A model generated the notes under the pieces. It was not told where the DNA came from. It saw only the letters and a list, made by a program, of their open reading frames with translations, and did no database searches. DNA of 64,000 bases from Heterobilharzia americana (taxonomy: Eukaryota > Platyhelminthes > Trematoda > Strigeidida > Schistosomatidae). Where the stretch lies: positions 61,447,160 to 61,511,159 of the forward strand of contig OX104130.1 of the NCBI GenBank assembly GCA_944470555.2. Direction: 5' to 3'. The position numbers and the translations under genes are program-made. Position 1 is the stretch's first letter; each line of letters starts with the position of its first letter. Below are positions 12,101-22,429 of this stretch, one piece after another.

Positions 12101-12294
12101 GTTGTTATTCATCGTAGACTGACATCAATTGGAGGAACAAAGGGCACTGGACAGCTGTTTCGTCCTGAAGGTCGCGGGTTCGATAACTGGCGGGGTCATG
12201 GGTGCGTACTGCTGAGGAGTCCCGTACCAGGACGAAACAGCTGTCCAGTGCCCTTTGTTCCTCCAATTGATGTCAGTCTACGATGAATAACAAC
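12101..12294 (+). mobile_element. SINE2 fold-back (66-base perfect arms, 62-base loop)
   Basis: Arms 12101-12166 and 12229-12294 are exact reverse complements. The loop holds the tRNA-like box B (GCGGGTTCGATAACTGG) and the 5' half of a hammerhead (CTGCTGAGGAGTCCCG). The right arm starts at AGGACGAAAC, the 3' strand of ribozyme stem II, and carries the element's 3' end (GTCCAGTGCCC, CCTCCAATTGATGTCAG). The left flank continues with the family 3' sequence (reversed CCAAATCCCCACAAC) to about 12068. Confidence 0.9.
12202..12252 (+). ncRNA. Hammerhead ribozyme motif in SINE2, best-preserved copy
   Basis: All required core positions are present: CTGAGGAG at 12212-12219 (CUGANGA), stem II GTCCCGTACCAGGAC, GAAA at 12234-12237, a short stem III ACAGCTGT, and GTC with cleavage expected after 12245. 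Stem I pairs ACTG with CAGT and is extended by a wobble and a G-C pair. The perfect 66-base arms would compete with ribozyme folding in the RNA. Confidence 0.65.
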
Positions 12295-12409
12295 TTGAAA
12301 TAATTCTCAATTCTCTACAAAGCCAACAATGGTCAACTTATATCTGGAAGGTGCGTTTTCACTGTAATTATGAGTGAATCCTTTTATGCATAGTAGGTTA
12401 CCACATAAA

Positions 12410-12625
12410 TCTGTTAATTAGTTGCAGGTAATCAGAAAGAAGATCTGCTTGATCCCTTGCTTCTTGGAGATCAATAAGGTGTGTCTTCTATGAGACTCGA
12501 CCCGAACATCATTCAGTGATTGAACAGTTTGAATTGTTATCAACCTCCTGCAGGACTAGATTTGACACATCATTGACTTGTCACTGGAGAGTAACCAACT
12601 TTATGTTGTCTAGCCCTGGGTGATG
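12410..12625 (+). mobile_element. Degenerate tRNA-related repeat
   Basis: GAGACTCGACCCGAACATC and ACTTTATGTTGTCTAGCCC resemble segments of the repeat at 40930-41350. A family name cannot be given. An (AAT)n run follows at 12632-12651. Confidence 0.3.
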
Positions 12626-12651
12626 AACGGATTTAATAATAATAATAATAA

Positions 12652-13084
12652 TATTACTATGGAAATAAATTAATATGAATTTCTTAATATGGTTATATCT
12701 GCAAAACGGATGTTGACAGATATGGACAGATTGAGAAAGTACACACAATCACTGGAACTTCGAACAGTTAAATAGAGTAAAAGGAAGAAAACTGAGAAAG
12801 TTAAGTTTGACAGTTAAGAAGGATTTGAAAATGAATGATGCTTAAATAACACAAATAAACCGTATAATTATGAAAAGCCTTGAAATCTTTTTAATGAATT
12901 GAATAGATTAGTTTATTTTGACTCTGTAAAAATATTTGAGAAACGATATTTGAAGTAAAACTTCTTAAATTTCAGAGAATCTGATGTATAGACTATTATT
13001 TGTATATTTCTACACGAAATATAAAGTGAATAAGAAAAGGTGAAAACATAAATAGAATATAATTTGAGTATCTAAGATAACTGT
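12652..13084. other. Intronic DNA, nothing recognised
   Basis: AT-rich, no coding signal. Confidence 0.5.
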
Positions 13085-13205
13085 AGTTTGGTAGACTAGT
13101 ATTTGTACTGGTCGCTGGTTCGAATCCGGCCGCGGTTGAGACTTTCATCTCACCTTTAATCATCACTCAGTATAAGTAGAATAGTTAGATACCTTTTGTA
13201 TGTAG
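13085..13205 (+). mobile_element. SINE3 copy, 5'-truncated
   Basis: Box B GGTCGCTGGTTCGAATCCGG is intact and the tail CATCTCACCTTTAATCATCA follows. Box A is lost. Confidence 0.65.
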
Positions 13206-14517
13206 TTCAGGTTTCATTGGCTTAGAGTGGAGATATTCACACCATGACGTTGTACATTCAACCTATCACAGTTATGTTAACGCCAGAACAGTCTCAAACG
13301 TTATGTGAATTGGCTTATACTACTACTATTTTGGCTTTCAATAAAAAGCTGGAAATCTAATCAGTTACACCTCATCCTTCATCCCCAGCAACCATAAAGC
13401 TACTGAGATAATGGAACTTTCAATAGTTCACCACCAAGAGTAAGAGAAATTACATACTCTTATCAATCTCTCTAAACTAAAAGTTTTGCACTCTAATGGC
13501 GCAAAATACCAAGATAACTTACGGATACTTATTAATAATTGACACAAATCGACTTGAATGATGTTTTCGCAAAGTACAGTGTAATTACTTGTGTAGTCAA
13601 GGTTGAAAAGTCAATCTAATGGTAGTAGCACTACTTCGTAAACACGTACTTCAAGATGTTAATAAACTTCTCAGGAACTCCCCCATTCCTCTCTTTAATA
13701 TAAGACTTCAGAATATAATACTATTCAAAGAATCAAAAACCAAAATTAATATGAAGTAATAACAGTTGTTAATCTGCAATACATATGATGGTAATTTAGC
13801 TACGTGATCAGTGCATGTCCAGCTTTTGATGCTTTTTACTGAGTCTGTGAAGTATGATATTGACTCATTTTCTGAATGCAACCAGTGTTAGACTGTTTCT
13901 TCAATGATTGCTTTAAGTACAATGTAGGTCATTTTATTAATGGATATAGCAAATAACCTCATTTCATAGATGTAGTAAAATGGTTTAGGTACTTGATCTT
14001 TAACCGATGCGTGTTAGTTTCAATCTCACTCCACCTAATTCGATCTGGGCAACTGTTAAAGTAATAATAAGCTTATACATAATAAATGTAGTTCATAGCC
14101 AAAGTATATACACATCTAGACTAGGTCAAGTTGTTTGTAATTGCCAAATGTATTCCGTCTTTACTTTCACTGTTATTTCAGAATGATAAAACATTCATAG
14201 GTCCAGCATACTTCTTCAACCAATCTAATCATTTCCTTCATTATAGTCTCACTTCGATCCTAAAAAGAGAATAGCATCTTTAGTATTCACAGTTTCGCCT
14301 TGACTTACACTTTATTCAATAAATATCAATGTTGAATAACCATAGAGTATAAGCAAATAAATAGCAGTAAACTCCTTTTCAAAGATGTTCTTGTCACGGT
14401 GTTAAATTTTCACTTCACCTTTAATCATCATCTCCCCAAATAATAATTGAATGTATAATTGACAATTTAAGGATGAATAAAAAAAAATTAAATTGATTTT
14501 ATAAAAATTATACCTAC
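13206..14517. other. Intronic DNA, nothing recognised
   Basis: AT-rich. A short SINE3 tail-like piece (CACTTCACCTTTAATCATCA) lies at 14410-14429 beside the ELP1 exon. Confidence 0.4.
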
Positions 14518-14820
14518 CTGATACAATCAAATGTTGAACTGCTTTTGAAAATTTCTTTAAACTATTATCAATTTTATACTGTTGATAGGCTATTGCTTGT
14601 TCTATTGTATTACAATGACATATTTGTAAATCATTTGTTAATCGACGTAATTCATTCAATTCGAATAAATATTCTTTAGGATCTAATTGTGTACGTTGTG
14701 CCATTGTTTCAGCTAAATTCAAATTATATGTACCCAATGCAACTTTATACAATTCTATTGGTGTAGCAAAATATTGTAAATGACGTAAACCAATATTCCA
14801 TGTTTGAATATCTCCATTAT
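14518..14820 (-). CDS. ELP1: ELP1 exon (solenoid, DPKEYLFELN)
   Basis: About 101 codons include LYKVALGTYNLNLAETMAQR and then TQLDPKEYLFELNELRRL. These match vertebrate [38 protein letters not shown]. Next comes KKFSKAVQHLIVSG, matching KRYEKAIGHLSKCG. The acceptor is TTTACAG ahead of 14820; the donor is GTAGGT after 14518. Confidence 0.96.
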
Positions 14821-14967
14821 CTGTAAATAGATAGCACCAACAAAAAGTGTAATGACATCAATCATGAGTAATATATCCATAAAAATATACTAATAATAAC
14901 ATTATTAACCAATAAAAATCTTCGATAGGATAGAAACAATATTTTGTATTATTTATATTATTATTAT

Positions 14968-15655
14968 TATCTATCCTTTGGGTTCCTAACGGAACATAAG
15001 GCTTCAGTAACACGTCTTCAGTGCACTCTGTTCTCTGCAGTCTTCTCAACCTGGCTCCACGATAGCCCACAACCTCTCATTTCTTCCTCGCACTATCTCA
15101 TCCATGTCACTGTCGCCTCGGACACCAGACTCGTTGCTCCCCATCTGGGTTCCACTCCACGGCCTGGCCTGGCGCGTGATGTCCCCACTCGGCCTTCTCA
15201 GTGCATGCCCAATCCATCTCCATTTCCTTCAACTGTCTATTTATTGAGTGATAGGTTCTTGGTTGGTTCGTTGGTAGGTCACAGTTCCTTGTTGCTTATT
15301 CCTACTATTCTGGCCATCTGGGCTTCGGTAACGAGTCAGCGTACGCAGTTGTTGATGAATGTCTGTAGTTTGTTGGAAATGCCTTTCGTGACACGCCAAA
15401 TCTCTCAACCATTATATAGAAGCACTGACTCGACTGAATTGGTGTTGAAAATCCGGATCTTGTTCACGCTTTACGCTGAGTTCAGTGGATCTCTACACTG
15501 GTTGCCTTTGACGTCCTCATGTGTGCCACCTGTTTCTCCCGTTAATGGTGATTGCAGCTTGTCGGTGGTTGGGTATCTTCATCACCTCTGTCTTCTATAC
15601 GTTCACTTGAATAGTGTCCCGTCTTCGCTGCCTCTTCTGTCAACTTGTTAGTTTA
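14968..15655 (-). mobile_element. LINE-A 3' fragment
   Basis: Minus-strand copy whose 3' end (reverse of CTTTGGGTTCCTAACGGAAC) abuts an (ATA)n tail at 14942-14970. Coding remnants continue to about 15655, including the reverse-strand CAACTACAGACATTCATC segment. It begins about 150 bases 5' (transcriptionally) of the ELP1 exon at 14518-14820. A 235-codon plus-strand ORF across it is an antisense shadow. Confidence 0.85.
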
Positions 15656-16129
15656 ATATATTGTATAAATAACATAAAAACAGAAATTAGAAAGAGGGGA
15701 ACGAGAGTTTATTGTCTTTCATCGTTTTAAGCTCCGCTAGATAGTTTAAACTTTGGCAAGAACTAGAAGATCGCTTACGATACTTTATTCAGATTCCTTT
15801 TGGATAGAGAGTGGACAATTAAAAATAACATACAGACTAGTTGAATTGTTCAACCAGAGTGGTTTCTTTTTATCAATTTAGTAATCTTTTTAAAGAATGA
15901 ACTAACTAATTGCCTTACAGAAAAGAAAACAAAATCCGATTTGATCTGTTTTATAATCTGATAACATTACTAATTATTACTGTTTTTTTTATTCATCAAT
16001 GATCATGAACATTGTTTAGAATTGCTTTTCATTCCATATTTAAGCTGCCTTCATTCATCATAGTGCCTACAATCAGTCGCAGTAAGTTTTCGGATATGGA
16101 TACATTGTGAAACTCTCGAAATCAACTGA
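15656..16129. other. Intronic DNA, nothing recognised
   Basis: AT-rich, no coding signal. Confidence 0.5.
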
Positions 16130-16834
16130 CTTACTGACAAAAATATTGTAAACGTTGGCACACAAGTGTATCGATTCAACTTACCACACTTCACAGAAGT
16201 ACACTAAGAACAGGTGGATAAAAAAGGAGTGATATTAAAGTAGATAAATGATCTGAAGGTAAAGGTTAGTGTAAATATTCAAGCGTTACAAGGCGTCAAG
16301 GAGTGAATACATCTACGCCATTGTGATCGACTTTCAACCATGTCACTACTAATTCCAATGGTCTAGTGGATGCCATCCAAGTAGTCTGTATCTTCCAACA
16401 CGGCTCAAATCTACAGTGAGAGACTTCGTCGACTGGTGATAGGTCTTGGTGTTAGTCTAGCCACCCTAAACTCTCTCTCTGTTTCTCTTGCAACCTGTTT
16501 CAGCTTCCCCTAGACTGGGACGTTGAGGTGGGTGGTCGATCGGGATGCGTAAAACACATCCTAGATAACTTAGTCGATTAAGGTTCACGAGGGCATCATT
16601 CGACCTTCGTATCATGCATAATAGCATTGCTCACATACTTATTTCATCAAAAGTGAGCCCAGCTACGATGACACCTGTGTTCGGAAACCTGTAATCACTC
16701 AGTATCTTCCATGTTTAACCTACATATCTCTCAAGGGTATAACAGGACAGAAGGAGCTGCAGTGGTGCAGTATAGTTTTCCTTTGATAGATAGTTAGATA
16801 TCTAACTAGTTGTCACCGCAGATAACGCCTTCTT
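16130..16834 (-). mobile_element. LINE-B fragment, cut by a PLE
   Basis: The 3' region matches the copy at 17880, including the AAGTGTATCGATTCAACTTA segment. The RT-proximal part matches 9955-10300 inverted. The copy ends abruptly at 16834, where PLE sequence starts, so the PLE (or a rearrangement) truncated it. Confidence 0.75.
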
Positions 16835-17690
16835 TTAGTGTTTGGTGGGTATTTGTTGGTTTATAGTTTATCCTACCATACATAAAGAATATATCAAAAA
16901 TCACGACAAGATTACTGAGACCACTTGGAATTTGTGTGGCTTATAAACCAACAAATACCCACCAAACACTATTACTAGACCAAAGGACACAACAACCAAA
17001 GAAGACAAACCGAATATCATTTACAAAATCAACTGTAATAACTGAAATCAACACCACATTAGACAAAATGGTCACCCTCTTCGCCTTTGTCTACATGAAC
17101 ACCAATTGGCTATTAAACGTCACAACATTTCATCACTCATTTCAATACACATGAATAATGACGTGGATATGAATTCAATTTTGACAATGTAGAAATTTTG
17201 GACAAAGGAAACACAAAGAATATCAGAGAATTCCTAGAAGTTTGGCATTCAGGTCAATCAGTCAGCAATCAATACATGTGTACACGTAGACCCGATCTAT
17301 CAGCCAATGAGGAAAATGATGAACGAGAGAAAGGTCAGAGGAACAGACAAAAAGGAAAATCTACACAGTCAATGACACAACAGTCAAAGAAAGTAACTAA
17401 TCACAAACCAATTCGTCAGGGCCAGTTGATAAACCACTCATGGAGAGATATTGACAATTCACTTCATATTGAGGTTGGTGCTGATGATGTCGTCTAGGAA
17501 GACGATGAAAGCTTCACGATTAAACAGCCCAGCTCAGAGAACTCAATACAACCAAGAACATCCACCTGAGTTATAAATATTCTCCACCAGTAGGTAGTTT
17601 GCACAACATCCAAACAGTCTACTGTCCCACTTATAAGTATATACTGTCCTGTGATGCTTCCTTAAAAGGTGTCTGTGCTACGCAGATAGA
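16835..17690 (+). mobile_element. Penelope-like element fragment (GIY-YIG region)
   Basis: One frame reads GICVAYKPTNTHQTLLL, then RISFTKSTVI, a decayed N-terminus of the endonuclease (compare RVAFKPTNSLRGKLC in the copy at 24286). Further on are KGNTKNIREFLEVWHSG and NQYMCTRRPDLS, the C-terminal part. At its left edge 16838-16880 is an inverted copy of 16934-16974 (TTTGGTGGGTATTTGTTGG), another small fold-back. Confidence 0.65.
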
Positions 17691-17879
17691 TAGATAATCA
17701 AAACTGAGACAAATAATAAATTAAATATTCATTGAAAAAAGATTATGCGAATCATAACAATGTTGACTAAAACATCAAAAAAAATGAGACAAACAACTAT
17801 CAGTTGAAATCAGCATAAATTTCTCCATATTGATAAGTCAACCAAGGAAAAGTACTTTTTAACTAGTATGTCAAGCAAT

Positions 17880-18900
17880 TGGAAATGATGATAAAGAAAC
17901 AGATAAAATCAACGCAGAACCTCGTACACAAGTGCATCGAATCAAGTTGCCAAACTTCATAATAGTATACAGAGAACAAATGGATAGAAAACGAGTCATA
18001 TTAAATTAGATAAAAGTGTATGTGAGTAGGAGGAACCTAAAACTGAAAATCAGTCAAAACATTTAAGCTTTAGAAGTCATAGACTGAATACATCTCCGCT
18101 ATTGTCATTGATTTTTAGCCATGTCGCCAAGGGTCGTCAAACAGACGTTCATATCTTCCTAGATAGGGAGTACACCTCCGTACACAACTCATACCAGCAG
18201 TTGCAGACTTCATAAACTCGTTTCAATTCTTGATATGGTCATAATGAATCTTCTTCCAAATTGAACCAGCTTCCCGTAGCATAGCACTTCGATGAAAGTT
18301 CACAACCTATTCAACTGACTTGCGTAGTACCCTTCCCCTGACCTCCATATTGCTCACCTGATGATTACACCATACAGTAAGAATGTTACGAAAACACGTG
18401 GGTTCGAAAACCTGTAACCACTCAGTATCTTCCACGTTTAACCTACGTATCTCTCAACCATATAACAGGACAGAACGAACTGCAGTGGTGTGGTATACTC
18501 TTCCTTTGACAGATAGTCAGATATCCAACCAGTTGGTGCCACAGATGACGCAAGTTGGTAAGTGCCGAACGGAACCAGCATATCGTAGTTGAAATTACGT
18601 CAGCAACCAGCCTATTCGGCCTGATGTAACTCCCCAAGTATGTGAAATGGTCGACACATTCCACCACTCCACTCCGTATCGTTAAACTGAGAGTGCTTGA
18701 AGAAGTAGACCAGTCTTTGACTATCTATCATCTTCCATTTGACAAATTGAGAGCCAAGCGCATATCAAACATATTCAAACGTCTGCTCAACATGTGGGTT
18801 CACAAGACATTGGACTTTGTCAGCGTTGTCACCTAGCAGGACAATAAATATCGCAAACCAGATACCCTTCAGGGAGTAGACCAATCTCTCTGAAGTCGGA
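17880..18900 (-). mobile_element. LINE-B fragment
   Basis: On the minus strand VVECVDHFTYLGSYIRPNRL is readable near 18640. The 3' body includes the ACAAGTGCATCGAATCAAGT region near 17930. The part 18600-18836 is essentially identical to 9690-9925 inverted, whereas 18390-18600 is clearly more diverged from the same copy. Confidence 0.75.
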
Positions 18901-19159
18901 CGTACGTAAGGAGATAATGAAGGGAAACAGATTGAAAACCATAGATATTACTTTTATGCAGGAAACATTTCCAAGATCACTTTGCTTTTCAACCAATCTT
19001 TAAATATTTATCTTTAGAATAGTGCAACTGGATGTTTATTTAAGTTATATCTAGTCTACACAAAAGATTCAATATTCAATGCGCACAAACAACAAACGAA
19101 AGTCTTTTCATCAACTCAACGACAATGGATGAGGGTAATCACAATGATATATATCATTA
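18901..19159. other. Intronic DNA, nothing recognised
   Basis: AT-rich with no coding signal. Confidence 0.4.
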
Positions 19160-19880
19160 TTATTCCCTTGGGTTCCTAGTGAAACATTAGGCTTCATTAG
19201 CACGTCTCCATTCCACTCTCTTCTCTGCAGTCTTCTCAATCTCGCTCCACGACTGCCCACAAGCTTTCATTTCCTCCCCACACAGCATCTCCTCCATGTC
19301 AACCCCACCTCACACACCCAACTCGTCGTTTCCCCTTTGGATTCCACTACACGGCCTGGCCTGGCGCATGATGTCTCCGAATGGTTTTCTCATAGCATGC
19401 CGAATCCAATCCATCTCCACTTCCTTCTTCTGCATATTTGTTGGGCGATAGGTTCTTTGGTTGGTTCGTTGCCAGCCAGAGTTTCTTGTTGCATATTCAT
19501 ATTATTCTGGCCATATGCTCTTCAGTATCGAGTGAGCGAGCATAGGCGGCAGCTGTTGATATATTTCTGAAGTTTGTTGGAAATGCTTTTCGTGACACGT
19601 CAAGTTTCTGAACCATCACATAGAAGCACTGACTTGACACTGATGTTGGAAATTCGGATCTTGTTCTTTGTGCTTAGTGCAGTATATCTCGACAGTGATT
19701 TCAGATTAATGCAGGCCTATCTTGCTTTTCCGATCCTAGTTTTGACATCCGCGTCTCTGCCGTTGCCTATAGTTGAAACGATGCTGCCTAGGCAGGTAGG
19801 TAGGTGAAAGAGACTACTTCCTTTAGGTTTCTCCTGTTGATGGTGATTGATGCCTGTTGTTGGCTGGGTATCTTCAAACA
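19160..19880 (-). mobile_element. LINE-A 3' fragment
   Basis: The family 3' end (reverse of CCTTGGGTTCCTAGTGAAAC) lies at 19166, preceded by an ATTATTATTCC tail. The C-terminal coding remnant on the minus strand keeps EVVSFTYLPA near 19800-19830 and the CAACAACAGGCATC run near 19850. Confidence 0.85.
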
Positions 19881-20208
19881 ATACACAAATTTTGAACAAT
19901 AATAGAAATGCTCAGATGACAAGTTTTTTCTAATATTCGAAATATCCAAATCGAAGTAAAATAGATTTGAATTTCTTACTAGAATTGAATTCACAGTACA
20001 TTATTACCATTTAATGGGATTTCTATTAACAGATGTTTATGCAGTCGCTTATGTTTAAAATAATTAGAACATTGAATATCTATACTTGTTACTGAATGTA
20101 AAAAATCCTGTTTAGCCTATCGTTATTTCTAGAAATGAAGAGTACATCTATACTGGTATATATATATGGATTCCAGAGTCAAAAACACTTGTATCTATGT
20201 TAGCTTAC

Positions 20209-20294
20209 CATGTAATCTTTGAAGTCTGAGTAATGCAGCTTCATAGTTTGGTGGAACTTTCTTGGCATAACAGGTTATTATTGGTACAATTAGT
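20209..20294 (-). CDS. ELP1: ELP1 short exon (solenoid)
   Basis: An 86-base exon encodes LIVPIITCYAKKVPPNYEAA then LLRLQRLHG, aligning with the vertebrate [27 protein letters not shown] helix pair. The acceptor is CTGATTACAG ahead of 20294; the donor is GTAAGC after 20209. The flanking exons are 7.7 kb and 5.4 kb away, so short-read gene models could easily miss it. Confidence 0.9.
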
Positions 20295-20506
20295 CTGTAA
20301 TCAGAAAAGGCATGATCAATTAATCATATTATAAGGAAACCATTAGATTCATCAATTAGAATTCACTTTTCAATAACTTATAAAGACACATTATTGTTGT
20401 ATTCAGTAGTATCGAGGTTATCTAGATAGGAACCAATCTGCCAACAAATGTTGAGCAATTCGATGTGCGTATACCAACGGGAGATTATAAGTATCAATGA
20501 ACCTTA

Positions 20507-20710
20507 CTATTTATGTATATGTCTGTAATTCTAAGTTGTTTTACTGGATCGAATTGTTCGACCTCTATTGGCATATGGGCTCCTATGTGGATGCCTCGAT
20601 ATTGCCTGAATGTTAATATATGGTCATTTGCTTGGTTGTGGCTAGCACAAATCGAACAATCCGATCCAGTAAAACAACGGACAACTACAAACATATCCAC
20701 AAATAGTAAT
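20507..20710 (-). mobile_element. SINE1 fold-back
   Basis: Arms of about 55-60 bases (20507-20562 and 20650-20710, several mismatches) enclose an antisense SINE1 body (TTGGCATATGGGCTCC, GCCTCGATATTGCC, TGGCTAGCA). Arm sequence TCGATCCAGTAAAACAAC is the natural 3' end of the element. On the sense strand, an inverted 3' end precedes a body truncated at GCTAGCCAC. Confidence 0.75.
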
Positions 20711-20744
20711 AACTAATACCCGTTGTACAGGATGCGGGTATTGT

Positions 20745-20915
20745 GCCTCAGCCGCCTAGTGGGAAACGCCTTGGCGTTTGAAGCAATTGGTCCGAAGTTC
20801 GAGTCCCAGTGCAGACAACACTGACTGGCGTGCAGGCATATCCAGCTGATGAGTACCAAACAAGACGAAAGGCACGACCTGCATTCTTCTCCTAGCCACA
20901 ACCAAGTATGTCAAT
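20745..20915 (+). mobile_element. SINE1 (Sm-alpha-like) copy
   Basis: The tRNA-like head is AACGCCTTGGCGTTTGAAGC with box B AAGTTCGAGTCCC. The hammerhead and CTAGCCACAACC follow. The 3' body is truncated. Confidence 0.8.
20838..20885 (+). ncRNA. Hammerhead motif in SINE1, damaged
   Basis: Core CTGATGAG (20846-20853) and GAAA are intact, but stem II is weakened (GTACC...AGAC) and the cleavage triplet reads GAC instead of GTC. Probably inactive. Confidence 0.6.
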
Positions 20916-21214
20916 AAACACATTATTGAGGATCAAGAAAAAAGTTGTCTGGAGGTCAATTATTCATAAATAAGGCAAATCAGGTTTTCGCACTCGCTTA
21001 CTAATCATAACTGATGCCTGAAGACTAATAATACTGACTACTTAGATGTCAATGTCGATGTCAATGAAGATGTAGATTTACAGCATGAAACTATGCCAGT
21101 GAAATTATTACACCCTTAAACACTGATTCTTTATTCAAGTTAATTATTCAACATCACAAAATGGCACCTATGATTATTACACAGCATAGCGTAAAAGGTA
21201 GTACCAACTTATAT
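20916..21214. other. Intronic DNA, nothing recognised
   Basis: AT-rich, no coding signal. Confidence 0.4.
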
Positions 21215-22345
21215 TAATAAATCAAATGAGAAGGCAGGCACCAAGGTGAGAGGAATTAATCAGAAGTAGGAGAAGAAAATGACATTCATCGAATAACCAG
21301 GTTACTATCTGCGAAGAGATCAACGCAGATGAAACAAATGAAAAATAGTGAAGGAAACCCAGTTACCAAAGAGGAGAAACAAAGGAAACAATGGGCTGGT
21401 CACTTCAAAAAACTCTTGAATAGATAGACCACCACCTAAAAACTCGTCCAGAAATAATACCAGCAACCTCAGAACTACCAGTGAATACAAGCCCTCCGAC
21501 AAAAGCAGAAGTCCTGAATGCCATCAAGTTGCTGAAATCCGAGAAAACAGTAGGACCAGATGGAATTCCTCCAGAAGCACGGAGAGTAGACGCAGGGACA
21601 ACAGCGGTTATGCTCACACTACTATTGCAGAAGGTCTGGGAGGAAGGAAAGATACCTGCCCATTGATCAAACTTCGAAAAAAGGATGACTTAAGTGTTTG
21701 AAAGAACTGGTGAGGAATCATGTTCTATCCCTGTCCACCCAAAGCAAAATATTATGCTGCATCATCCTGGAGAGACTTAAAAAATGCTCTGCATTCAAAA
21801 TTACGACCCGAACAGACAGGCTGGCAGACTGCCTTTAGGAAGAACAAATCATGTACAGATCAAACTGGAACACTACGCCACGCATCATCATAGAACAGAG
21901 TACATAATGGAAGTCAACTGTACCTGTACCTCAACTTCATCCACTTTGAAAAGGCCTTCGACAGTGTCGACCAATAAGTTATTTGACAGCTGCTTCAACA
22001 CCAAGGAGTATCACAAACTTTTATCAACCTCATTCAACAATTATATGCTATATATGATGCTACATGCAAAGTCATTCACAATGGAAAACTATTCAGTGAT
22101 ACCTTTGAAGTGAGGATAGGTGACAGGAGTAAGAAATGGCTGACGTCTACTACCACCGATCATCTTCCTGATTATGGTCCACTCGACTGGATTGCATGAT
22201 GTGACAAACTGTGAGGAGTGAGAAGAGTGACATACACACTGTCTGGACCGATGAAAAGACCCTGGAAGAAGATTTGGATTTCGCCTACGATGATGATGAT
22301 GATGATTTATGTCGTCTAATGTTTTGTGGCACAAACTCGATTGAC
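21215..22345 (+). mobile_element. LINE-A (RTE/SR2-like) fragment, 3'-truncated
   Basis: Readable pieces in order are KEEKQRKQWAGHFKKLLNR, NTSPPTKAEVLNAIKLLKSE, GPDGIPPEA, then the DFEKAFDSVDQ core near 21945, and DFAYDDD. This is the RTE linker and RT. It carries the same frame-breaking TTGCATGATGTGACAAAC indel as the copy at 3690. It stops near 22345, before the family 3' end. Confidence 0.85.
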
Positions 22346-22429
22346 ATCTTGATGGTATTTCATATCGAGGGAGAATTTTCGCATAGTCTAATTCATAATA
22401 AATAAATAAATATTTTTATTCTCACATTA

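Noticed and set aside
14200..14270. Exon-like open segment on the minus strand with a TTTTTAG acceptor
   Set aside because: The ELP1 exons at 14518 and 9290 already join in phase, the peptide does not resemble ELP1, and there is no other exon beside it.
14944..15651. 235-codon ORF on the plus strand
   Set aside because: It is the antisense of a LINE-A 3' fragment; the codons mirror the minus-strand repeat and show no domain.
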